Positions 50,372 through 58,100 of a DNA stretch of 64,000 bases are shown here, one piece after another. The DNA lies in NCBI GenBank assembly GCA_963755195.1, contig CAVWIZ010000003.1, positions 592,443-656,442 of the forward strand, read 5' to 3'. Under the pieces are notes generated by a model, which saw only the letters and a program-made list of their open reading frames with translations, was not told the origin of the DNA and searched no databases. The first letter of the stretch is position 1; each line of letters starts with the position of its first letter. The position numbers and the translations under genes are program-made. The DNA comes from CAVQJU01 sp963755195. Its GTDB lineage: Bacteria > Acidobacteriota > Vicinamibacteria > Vicinamibacterales > CAVVIG01.

Positions 50372-51211
50372 ATGAAGCGCGCATGCATCACGTCGGCGGC
50401 GGCCCTCGTATTTCTGGGATCGGTCAGTGCGGGCCGCGCGGCGGCCCAGGCCGGCGTCGCTCCGGCGGCCGCGTCCGCACCCGCGCCGGCGCCGCGCATG
50501 GCGGACGGCCGCCCGGATCTATCGGGCGTGTGGTGGCCGGGCCGCGACCTCCCGGTGGCGCCGCTCACGAGCACTCCGCCCGCGCCACGACCGGCGAACA
50601 CGCCGCCCCCGGCGCCACGACCGCGGCCGGTCAACTTCGCCAGCTTCTACCAGCCGTGGGCGATCGAAAAGGCCAGAACGCTCAGCGACAAGGACGATCC
50701 GTCGCTGCGATGCGTGCCGGTCGCCTTCGGCACCGTGAACGTGAGCCTGTACGGTCTGGGCTTCGTCGGCCAGATCGTCCAGTCGCCCGGCTTCGTCGTC
50801 CTGCTGACGGAGACGTATCACAGCTTCAAGCTCATCCCCACGGACGGGCGCAAACATCGCGACGATGTGCCGCCGTCGTTCCGCGGCGACTCGGTGGGCC
50901 GCTGGGAGGGCGACACGCTGGTCGTTGACACGACGAACTTCGCCGACTCGAACTGGATGAGCGCCGAAGGCATCGTGTCGTTTCACTCCGACGCGCTGCA
51001 CATCGTCGAACGCTACCGGCGCGTGGACAAGGCCACGCTCGAGGTCGAGGCCGTCATCGAAGACCCCAAAGTCCTGACGGGACCGTGGACGGTTCCCAAG
51101 CAGACGCTGCGGCTCGCGCCCTTCGATCAGATCATGGAAGTCGGGTGCACGGGAACCGAAAGCGCCGCGCTGATGGACGCCGCGTCGAAGCAGAACTACG
51201 GGAAGAAGTGA
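50372..51211 (+). CDS. Secreted 'PDLSGVW' protein of unknown function
   Basis: 279 residues. Signal peptide MKRACITSAAALVFLGSVSA, then a low-complexity Ala/Pro linker (APAPAPRMADGRPDLSGVWW), a second Pro-rich stretch, and a folded part: DDPSLRCVPVAFGTVNVSLY, VLLTETYHSFKLIPTDGRKH, GDSVGRWEGDTLVVDTTNFA and VVEAVIEDPKVLTGPWTVPK with a C-terminal Cys in MEVGCTGTE. The pattern is very common in soil Acidobacteria (recalled, not searched). AGGAG nine bases upstream supports the ATG. Possibly periplasmic; role unknown. Confidence 0.85.
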   Translation: MKRACITSAAALVFLGSVSAGRAAAQAGVAPAAASAPAPAPRMADGRPDLSGVWWPGRDLPVAPLTSTPPAPRPANTPPPAPRPRPVNFASFYQPWAIEKARTLSDKDDPSLRCVPVAFGTVNVSLYGLGFVGQIVQSPGFVVLLTETYHSFKLIPTDGRKHRDDVPPSFRGDSVGRWEGDTLVVDTTNFADSNWMSAEGIVSFHSDALHIVERYRRVDKATLEVEAVIEDPKVLTGPWTVPKQTLRLAPFDQIMEVGCTGTESAALMDAASKQNYGKK

Positions 51212-51212
51212 G

Positions 51213-52085
51213 CTAGAGCCCGTTGTCGCGCCAGCGGCGGTGCATCCAGAGCCACAAGTCGGGATGGCGCCGCACGTACATCTCGAGCACGTCCGTACAG
51301 CGCTGCGTAAATTCCCGGATGGCGTCTTCGGTGTCGGCCGGCGGCGGCGCGACGGGATGTTCGTAGATCAGACGGTACCGTCCCTTTCCGATCGGCAGGG
51401 CGAACACGGGCACGACCGGCGCGCCCGTCCGAAGCGCCAGCGCCGCGACGGCAGACGTCGTCGCCGCCCGGCGCTCGAAAAACTCGACCACGACGGCGTC
51501 CGGCCCGTGGATGTGCTGGTCGATGAGCACCGCGACGCCGTGGCGGTCCTGCAGCATCCGCATCACGCGGCGGATCGTGCCCTGACGATAGATGACCGTG
51601 TTGCCGGTGCGCTGACGGATGCGCTCGAGCACGGCGTTCAGGCGCACGTTGTCGAGCGCGCGCGCCAGCACGCCAATCGGCTCGAAGCGGAGCGGGTGCG
51701 CGATGGCGTGCAGCTCCCAGAAGCCGAAATGGCCGGTGATGAACAACACGCCCTTCCCCTGCGCGTAGGCCAGGCGCGCCCGCTCCTCGCCGTCGAACTC
51801 CACGCGCGCCAGCATCTGCTGCGGAGCCAGCGTGCTGAACTTGAGCGTTTCGAACACCTGCCGGATGAAGTGCGCGAACGCCGCGCGGAGAATCGTGCGG
51901 CGCTCCGGCGCCGATCGCAACGGAAACGCCGCGGCGAGATTGGCCTCCGCGATGCGGCGGCGGGCGCGATCGAACGTATACCACAGGAGGCCGAACAGGC
52001 CCGCGCACGCCCGCACCAGTGGCGCCGGCATCGCGCTGATCGTCTTGACGATGAGGTACAGCAGATGCTCGAGCGCGTGTTTCAT
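51213..52085 (-). CDS. lpxL: Lipid A biosynthesis acyltransferase (LpxL/HtrB family)
   Basis: 290 residues. One N-terminal membrane anchor (LLYLIVKTISAMPAPLVRAC), the catalytic H-x4-E box in LFITGHFGFWELHAIAHPLR, and AVLIDQHIHGPDAVVVEFFE with VPVFALPIGKGRYRLIYEHP. It transfers a secondary acyl chain to Kdo-lipid A. The ATG at 52085 overlaps the lpxK stop as ATGA. The acyl-chain choice (lauroyl or other) cannot be read from the sequence. Confidence 0.88.
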   Translation of the reverse strand: MKHALEHLLYLIVKTISAMPAPLVRACAGLFGLLWYTFDRARRRIAEANLAAAFPLRSAPERRTILRAAFAHFIRQVFETLKFSTLAPQQMLARVEFDGEERARLAYAQGKGVLFITGHFGFWELHAIAHPLRFEPIGVLARALDNVRLNAVLERIRQRTGNTVIYRQGTIRRVMRMLQDRHGVAVLIDQHIHGPDAVVVEFFERRAATTSAVAALALRTGAPVVPVFALPIGKGRYRLIYEHPVAPPPADTEDAIREFTQRCTDVLEMYVRRHPDLWLWMHRRWRDNGL

Positions 52086-53077
52086 CTCAGGCGCTCGAAC
52101 AGCCATGCGCGGAACTGTTCCGCCGGCTCGACGGTCGCCGTCAGCGGCACGGCCGCAATCGGCAGGTCTTCCAAATCGCACACGGTCCACCGCACCGCGT
52201 CTTTGTCGGTCGTGAGGACGATGGCGGCCGCCGCCGATTTCGCGGCGGCGGCGACGCGGGCGACGTCGCGCGCGGTGAATCGATGGTGGTCGCGAAACGC
52301 CATGGTGCCGACGACCTGCCAGCCCGCGGCGACGACATCGGAGAAGAAACGCTCGGGCCGGGCGATGCCCGCCGTCGCAAACACGCGCGACTGTTCGGGC
52401 ACGACGACCGTGTCGCCGCTCCGCACCATGCGAGGCGGTCCAAGCTGGCGCGTGCCGCGAAACACCTGCGCCACGCCGAGCGCGCGTCCCACGCGCTCGG
52501 CCGCCGGCAGATAGCCCGCGTCCACAATCGCGGCGTGGGCGTGTCTGGCCGCCCCGAGCCGTTCGCGCAGACGCCCCGCCGGAAGCGGCCGGTCGTTCAG
52601 GTCGTCTTCTCCCGTCACGAGCAGCTCGACGTCGCGCGCCAGCTCGAAATGCTGAAACCCATCGTCGAGAATGTGGACGGTCGCGCCCAGGCGGCGTTCG
52701 GCCAGGCAGCCGGACAGGAAGCGATCGGCGCCGACCGCGACGATGGCGCCGGGGACGGCGCGCGCCAGCATGAGCGGTTCGTCGCCGGCTTCGTCGATGC
52801 CGGCGAGCACGCGCCTGCCGTCGGACACCACCGTGACGCCGGCCGCCGCGGTCCGCCGGCCGTAGCCGCGACTGAGGATCGCCGGACGTTCACCGTGCGC
52901 GATGAGGAGCCGCGCCAGGTGTTCGACGATCGGCGTCTTGCCGGTGCCGCCGACGCGCAGGTTCCCCACGCTGACGACCGGACGCGACAGGCGGTGCCGC
53001 CGCTCGGGATGGCGGGCGTACCAGTCGCGCCGCCATGCGGCCGCCGCGCCGTACACAGCGCTGAGAGTCTGAATCAA
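52082..53077 (-). CDS. lpxK: Tetraacyldisaccharide 4'-kinase
   Basis: 331 residues. RPVVSVGNLRVGGTGKTPIV holds the P-loop after the membrane-associated N-terminal helix, followed by LSRGYGRR, GDEPLMLARAVPGAIVAVGA and LDDGFQHFELARDVELLVTG, the LpxK signature. It phosphorylates the lipid A precursor at 4'. Start appears to be a TTG at 53077, directly after the waaA stop; no nearby ATG or GTG fits. Operon order waaA-lpxK-lpxL. Confidence 0.93.
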   Translation of the reverse strand: MIQTLSAVYGAAAAWRRDWYARHPERRHRLSRPVVSVGNLRVGGTGKTPIVEHLARLLIAHGERPAILSRGYGRRTAAAGVTVVSDGRRVLAGIDEAGDEPLMLARAVPGAIVAVGADRFLSGCLAERRLGATVHILDDGFQHFELARDVELLVTGEDDLNDRPLPAGRLRERLGAARHAHAAIVDAGYLPAAERVGRALGVAQVFRGTRQLGPPRMVRSGDTVVVPEQSRVFATAGIARPERFFSDVVAAGWQVVGTMAFRDHHRFTARDVARVAAAAKSAAAAIVLTTDKDAVRWTVCDLEDLPIAAVPLTATVEPAEQFRAWLFERLR

Positions 53078-54427
53078 TCAGTGCACTCGCCGGAAGGGCC
53101 GGACGACGCCTCCCGACCCCACGGGAGGAAGCAGCTCCGCGATCACGGCGAGCGTTTTGTCTTTCGCGCCGCGGTTGGCTTCGACGAGCGCGCGCGCCGC
53201 CGCGCCGAGCCGCGCGCGGTGCACGGGATCGCGGACGAGGGCCAGCATCGCCTCGTCGAGCTCGCGGTCCGACTGCACCTGAATCGCCGCGCCGTTTCTG
53301 ACAAACGCCTCGGCGATTTCCCGGAAGTTCTGCATGTGCGGTCCGAACACGACGGGCTTGCCGAAGATGGCCGGTTCGAGGATGTTGTGTCCGCCGTGAT
53401 CGGCAAGGCTGCCGCCGACGAAGACCGCCGTCGCCACCTGGTAGAGCTGCGCCAGCTCGCCAATCGAATCGAGCACCACCACGTCGGCGCGCGGCTCGGC
53501 GTCGATCGGCAGCTCCGAGCGCCGGATGGTGACGAACCCGGCGTCGCGGGACAGCCGCTCGACTTCCGTGAACCGTTCGGGCTGTCGCGGCGCGAGGATC
53601 ATCAGCGCGTGCGGCAGGGTGGTCTTGATCTTCGCGAACGCCTTCAGGACGGCGGTCTCTTCGCCGCGCATCGTGCTTCCGGCGACGATCACGGTCCGAT
53701 TGGCCGAGATGCGGAAGAACCGCAGCGCGCGCTCACGCGGTTTGCCATGGCCGAAGCCGGCGCCCGCGGCCGGCGGCACGTCGAGCGAATCGAACTTCAG
53801 GCTTCCGGTCACCGAGACGCGGTCGGTGCGCGCGCCCAGGTCCACCAGGCGGCTGGCCGACTCGTCGCTCTGCATGCAGAACCGATCGACGTTGGCCAGC
53901 ACGCGGCGGAAAAACGGCCGAATCATGCGGTAGCGCGGGTAGGAGCGCGACGAGATGCGCCCGTTGATGACAATCGTCTTCACGCCCTGTTTGCGGCAGA
54001 CGCGGAGCAGATTGGGCCAGATCTCGGTCTCCATCATGATGAAGAGCCGCGGGTTCACGAGCTTGAGCGTACGGCGTACGATGAACGTCCAGTCGAACGG
54101 AAAGTAGAACACGGCGTCCACGACCGACCCGAGGCTGGCCCGCGCGACTTGCTGGCCGGGAATGGTGGTGGTGGACAGAAAGAGCCGCAGCCGCGGGTAG
54201 CGCGCCTTGAGATCCGCGGCCAGCGCGCGCGCGGTCAGCGCCTCCCCCACCGATACGGCATGAATCCAGATCGACGGCTCGCCGTCGAGGTTGAACGAGA
54301 TCGGCAGGTAGCCGAGCCGCTCGCGCAGGCTGCCGATGTACTTCTTGTACCGAATCGCCTGATACACGAAGTACGGCGAGACGACCACAAAAGCGAGCAG
54401 CGTCAGCAGGCTGTAGACGAGGTACAT
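53078..54427 (-). CDS. waaA: 3-deoxy-D-manno-octulosonic acid (Kdo) transferase
   Basis: 449 residues, GT30. N-terminal membrane anchor YLVYSLLTLLAFVVVSPYFV, then RYKKYIGSLRERLGYLP, IWIHAVSVGEALTARALAAD (acceptor and catalytic glutamate region), LSTTTIPGQQVARASLGSVV and YFPFDWTFIVRRTLKLVNPR. The donor half has VIVAGSTMRGEETAVLKAFA and SLADHGGHNILEPAIFGKPV. It attaches Kdo to lipid IVA. The ATG at 54427 is divergent from gap with 176 bp between. Confidence 0.94.
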   Translation of the reverse strand: MYLVYSLLTLLAFVVVSPYFVYQAIRYKKYIGSLRERLGYLPISFNLDGEPSIWIHAVSVGEALTARALAADLKARYPRLRLFLSTTTIPGQQVARASLGSVVDAVFYFPFDWTFIVRRTLKLVNPRLFIMMETEIWPNLLRVCRKQGVKTIVINGRISSRSYPRYRMIRPFFRRVLANVDRFCMQSDESASRLVDLGARTDRVSVTGSLKFDSLDVPPAAGAGFGHGKPRERALRFFRISANRTVIVAGSTMRGEETAVLKAFAKIKTTLPHALMILAPRQPERFTEVERLSRDAGFVTIRRSELPIDAEPRADVVVLDSIGELAQLYQVATAVFVGGSLADHGGHNILEPAIFGKPVVFGPHMQNFREIAEAFVRNGAAIQVQSDRELDEAMLALVRDPVHRARLGAAARALVEANRGAKDKTLAVIAELLPPVGSGGVVRPFRRVH

Positions 54428-54514
54428 ACGCCCCTGGAGACTAAGAGTTGCCTGGAATTAACGGAAGGGCCTCACGGAATTGCGCTTAGAGACACGAAAT
54501 TATAGCGTTGCGGT

Positions 54515-54544
54515 TTGACCCTCCGCAAGCGCGTTCATTAGAAT
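54515..54544 (+). promoter_or_regulatory. Sigma-70-type promoter for gap-pgk-tpiA
   Basis: TTGACC (54515-54520), an 18-base spacer, and TAGAAT (54539-54544), 60 bases before the gap ATG. It is the best promoter match noticed in the window. Confidence 0.65.
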
Positions 54545-54603
54545 GTTGTGTTTGTCTTCTCGAATCTCGTGACGGTCTGCAGGGATGCTCTGGAGGATAC
54601 AGG

Positions 54604-55611
54604 ATGTCTGTGAAAGTCGGCATCAACGGTTTCGGACGCATCGGCCGCAATATCATGCGGGCGGCGCTCGCCGACAAGAACATCGACTTCGTTGCGGTCA
54701 ACGACCTGACGAACGCCGCGACGCTGGCGCACCTCCTGAAGTACGACTCGGTGATTGGCAACCTGCACGCGCGGGTCGAGGCCAAAGGAGATGCCATCTC
54801 GGTGGACGGCGACGAGTTCAAAGTGTTGTCGCTGCGCGACCCGGCGCAACTGCCGTGGAAGGACCTGGGCGTTGACGTCGTGTTCGAATCGACCGGGCTC
54901 TTCACGACGCGCGATGGCGCCGCCAAGCACATCGCCGCGGGGGCGAAAAAAGTCGTCATCACCGCGCCCGCCAAGGGACAGGACCTGACGGTGGTCCTCG
55001 GCGTCAACGCGGAGATGTACGACCCGGCCAAGCACCACATCATCTCGAACGCGTCCTGCACGACCAACTGCCTCGCGCCGGTTGCCAAAGTCATCCACCA
55101 GAAGTTCGGAATCAAGAAAGGCTGGATGACGACGATTCATTCGTATACCAACGATCAGCAGCTGCTCGATCTGCCGCACAAAGACCTCCGGCGGGCGCGC
55201 GCGGCGGCGCTGTCGATGATTCCCACCACCACGGGCGCGGCGGCGGCGGTGGGCGAAGTGCTCCCGGAGCTGAAGGGCAAACTCGACGGCTTCGCGATGC
55301 GCGTGCCGACGCCGAACGTGTCGGTGGTCGATCTGGCCGCGATTCTGAACAAGAACACGACGGCTGAAGAAGTGAACGCGGCGCTCAAGGACGCGGCGGC
55401 GGGCGCGCTGAAGGGCATCCTCGAATACTCGACCGAAGAGCTCGTGTCGATCGACTTCAAGGGCAACCCGCACTCGTCGATCGTGGACTCGGCGTACACC
55501 AAGGTGATGGACGGCGACTTCGTGAAGCTCCTGTCGTGGTACGACAACGAGTGGGGCTACTCGAACCGCTGCGTGGATTTGCTCCGGCTGCTGGTGAAGA
55601 AAGGCTTGTGA
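54604..55611 (+). CDS. gap: Glyceraldehyde-3-phosphate dehydrogenase, type I
   Basis: 335 residues. NAD motif VGINGFGRIGRNIMRAALAD, VNDLTNAATLAHLLKYDSVI (NAD type, with Asp after the strand), catalytic Cys in IISNASCTTNCLAPVAKVIH near residue 152, GWMTTIHSYTNDQQLLDLPH, and the final WYDNEWGYSNRCVDLL. Converts glyceraldehyde 3-phosphate to 1,3-bisphosphoglycerate. GGAGG and AGG precede the ATG at 54604. Its TGA overlaps the pgk GTG as GTGA. Confidence 0.97.
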   Translation: MSVKVGINGFGRIGRNIMRAALADKNIDFVAVNDLTNAATLAHLLKYDSVIGNLHARVEAKGDAISVDGDEFKVLSLRDPAQLPWKDLGVDVVFESTGLFTTRDGAAKHIAAGAKKVVITAPAKGQDLTVVLGVNAEMYDPAKHHIISNASCTTNCLAPVAKVIHQKFGIKKGWMTTIHSYTNDQQLLDLPHKDLRRARAAALSMIPTTTGAAAAVGEVLPELKGKLDGFAMRVPTPNVSVVDLAAILNKNTTAEEVNAALKDAAAGALKGILEYSTEELVSIDFKGNPHSSIVDSAYTKVMDGDFVKLLSWYDNEWGYSNRCVDLLRLLVKKGL

Positions 55612-56792
55612 AGCTCTCGATTCGTGATCTCGAGCTGAAGGGCCGGCGCGTGTTCGTCAGGGTCGATTTCAACGTGCCCCTGAAGGACGGCGTGATCGGA
55701 GACGACACGCGCATCCGCTCGTCGCTCCCCACGATCAACTACGCCCTCGAGCACGGCGCACGCGTCGTCCTGGCCAGTCATCTCGGACGACCCAAGGGGA
55801 AGCCGGCGCCCCAGTTCAGCCTGCGCCCGGTGGCCGATCGCCTGTCGCAGCTGCTCGCCCGGCCCGTGACGTTCGCCGCCGACTGCATTGGCGAGGTCGC
55901 CACGGAAGCCCTCGCGTCCGGCGACGTCGTCCTGCTCGAGAACCTCCGCTTCCATCCCGAAGAAGAGAAGAACGATCCCGCGTTCGCGGCGGCTCTGGCC
56001 TCGCTGGCCGATCTGTACGTGGATGACGCGTTTGGAGCGGCGCATCGCGCGCATGCGTCGGTTGACGCAATCACGCGCTGCCTGCCGCGCGCGGCGGCCG
56101 GGCTGCTGATGGAACAGGAGCTCCGCTACCTCGGCCACGTGCTCGAGTCGCCCGAGCGTCCGTTTGTCGCCATCCTCGGCGGCGCGAAAGTGTCGGACAA
56201 GATCGAGGTGATCGAGAACCTGCTGGGAAAGGTCGATCGGCTGATCATCGGCGGCGCGATGGCGTACACGTTCTTCAAGTCGCGCGGCGTGCCGATCGGC
56301 AAGTCGCTCGTGGAAGACGACAAGCTCGAAGCTTCCCGAGCCATCGAGGACCACGCGAAGGCACGCCACATCGTCTTCGCGCTGCCGATCGATCACGTCG
56401 TGACGGACAAGATCGACGGCACCGGATCCAAAGACACGCTGCTCGTCACCGACCCGTCGATAGGCGATCGCATGGGCGTGGACATCGGTCCCATGACAAT
56501 CGGCACGTACGAGACGCTGCTGGCCGACGCGAAGACGGTCGTGTGGAACGGGCCCATGGGGATCTTCGAAGTCGACGCGTTTGCCGCCGGCACAAACAGT
56601 GTGGCGCGTGCGGTGGCGAACGTGCACGGCACGACGATTGTCGGCGGAGGCGATTCGATTTCGGCGGTGAAGAAGGCCGGCATCGCCGACCGCATCACCC
56701 ACATTTCCACCGGCGGCGGCGCCTCGCTCGAATTCCTCGGCGGCCGCATACTGCCGGGCGTGGCGGCACTGACAGAGAAGGCTGGAAGGTAG
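55608..56792 (+). CDS. pgk: Phosphoglycerate kinase
   Basis: 394 residues. VFVRVDFNVPLKDGVIGDDT, VLASHLGRPKGKPAPQFSLR, VVLLENLRFHPEEEKNDPAF, VAILGGAKVSDKIEVIENLL, the C-terminal MGIFEVDAFAAGTNSVARAV and VGGGDSISAVKKAGIADRIT with STGGGASLEFLGG. The GTG start is chosen because it gives VKLSIRDLELKGRRVF and overlaps gap; a longer upstream frame has no homology. Makes ATP in glycolysis. Confidence 0.97.
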   Translation: MKLSIRDLELKGRRVFVRVDFNVPLKDGVIGDDTRIRSSLPTINYALEHGARVVLASHLGRPKGKPAPQFSLRPVADRLSQLLARPVTFAADCIGEVATEALASGDVVLLENLRFHPEEEKNDPAFAAALASLADLYVDDAFGAAHRAHASVDAITRCLPRAAAGLLMEQELRYLGHVLESPERPFVAILGGAKVSDKIEVIENLLGKVDRLIIGGAMAYTFFKSRGVPIGKSLVEDDKLEASRAIEDHAKARHIVFALPIDHVVTDKIDGTGSKDTLLVTDPSIGDRMGVDIGPMTIGTYETLLADAKTVVWNGPMGIFEVDAFAAGTNSVARAVANVHGTTIVGGGDSISAVKKAGIADRITHISTGGGASLEFLGGRILPGVAALTEKAGR

Positions 56793-56802
56793 GCAGGATC
56801 GC

Positions 56803-57570
56803 ATGAGAACACCTTGCATCGCCGGCAACTGGAAGATGTTCAAGACCGTGAGCGAGACAATCGTGTTCGTGAAGGAGCTTCGCGGTCTGATGAAGGACGT
56901 CGACGACGTGGATATCGTGATCGGCCCGCCGTTCACGGCGCTTCACGCGGCGGCCACGGCGGCCAGAGACAGCAACATCGCCGTCGCTGCGCAAGACCTG
57001 CACTGGGAGCGCGAAGGGGCGTTTACCGGGGAGGTGTCGGCCGCGATGATCGAGGAGGCCGGCGCCGAATACGTGATCATCGGCCACTCGGAGCGCCGGC
57101 GGCTGTTCGGCGAGAACGACGTCATCGTCAACCGAAAAGTCATGGCCGCCATCAGTGGGAACCTCGTCCCCATCATGTGCGTGGGCGAGACGCTCGAAGA
57201 ACGCGAGCGGAACGAGACGCTCGCGATTCTCGATCGGCAGGTCAAGGACGGTCTCGACCGCATCACCGCGGAACAGTTGGCCCGACTGGTGGTCGCCTAC
57301 GAGCCGGTGTGGGCGATTGGCACCGGGCGCAACGCCACCGCGGCGCAGGCCGGCGAGGCGCACGCCCACATCCGCGCGCGGCTGCGGCAGTGGTTCGGGG
57401 GCGATGCCGCGGACGCGTGCCGTGTGATCTACGGAGGCAGCGTCAAGCCCGACAACATCAGCCAGCTCATCGCCGAACCTGACGTGGACGGCGCGCTGGT
57501 GGGTGGCGCCAGCCTCGATCTCAAGAGCTTCTCCGACATCGTGACCGGCAGCCGCCCCGCTGCGGTATAA
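56803..57570 (+). CDS. tpiA: Triosephosphate isomerase
   Basis: 255 residues. IAGNWKMFKTVSETIVFVKE (Asn and Lys of the active site), VAAQDLHWEREGAFTGEVSA, YVIIGHSERRRLFGENDVIV (His), LVVAYEPVWAIGTGRNATAA (catalytic Glu and loop 6), VIYGGSVKPDNISQLIAEPD and GALVGGASLDLKSF. Eleven bases separate it from pgk, and a weak AGG lies upstream of the ATG. Interconverts the triose phosphates. Confidence 0.97.
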   Translation: MRTPCIAGNWKMFKTVSETIVFVKELRGLMKDVDDVDIVIGPPFTALHAAATAARDSNIAVAAQDLHWEREGAFTGEVSAAMIEEAGAEYVIIGHSERRRLFGENDVIVNRKVMAAISGNLVPIMCVGETLEERERNETLAILDRQVKDGLDRITAEQLARLVVAYEPVWAIGTGRNATAAQAGEAHAHIRARLRQWFGGDAADACRVIYGGSVKPDNISQLIAEPDVDGALVGGASLDLKSFSDIVTGSRPAAV

Positions 57571-57591
57571 TCCGTAGTTCGAAAGACGCCT

Positions 57592-58053
57592 ATGATCCTC
57601 TACTACGCGCTCACGACGGTATACGTGATCATCTGCCTGATGCTGCTGCTGGTCATTCTTCTGCAGCAGGGCAAGGGCGGCGACATGGCCAGCGCCTTCG
57701 GCGGCGGCTCGAGCCAGACCGCGTTTGGCGCGCGCGGCGGCGCGACGCTCATGACGAAGTTGACGGCCATCTTCGCCGTGCTCTTCATGCTGGGCTCGTT
57801 GACGCTGGCCATCATGGGACAGCGCGGACCGGGGTCGCTCATGGGCGGCACGCCGGCGCCGCCACCGGCGGCGACCAAGCCCGCCACTCCGGCGCCCGCG
57901 ACAACACCCACAGGGACAACACCGACAGGATCGACGCCCGCATCCGCGCCCGCTGCGGGGGCGCCCGCGGCGCCGTCGACACCGACCGCGACACCAGTAC
58001 CCACACCGGCACCGGCGACGCCTCCTGCGGAAGCCACGCCTCCGGCGAAGTAG
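57592..58053 (+). CDS. secG: Preprotein translocase subunit SecG with Pro/Ala/Thr-rich tail
   Basis: 153 residues. Two membrane segments (VYVIICLMLLLVILLQQGKG and TKLTAIFAVLFMLGSLTLAI) around the SecG loop GGDMASAFGGGSSQTAFGAR. SecG assists SecYE protein export. Beyond residue 80 an unusual tail rich in Pro, Ala and Thr of about 70 residues follows; E. coli SecG has 110 in total. A TATAAT at 57566-57571, across the tpiA stop, could give an extra promoter. The tpiA-secG order is common. Confidence 0.93.
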   Translation: MILYYALTTVYVIICLMLLLVILLQQGKGGDMASAFGGGSSQTAFGARGGATLMTKLTAIFAVLFMLGSLTLAIMGQRGPGSLMGGTPAPPPAATKPATPAPATTPTGTTPTGSTPASAPAAGAPAAPSTPTATPVPTPAPATPPAEATPPAK

Positions 58054-58100
58054 TCGAGATATTCCCGGCCCCGCCTCGGTCGCTGCAGCGGAGCGTCACT

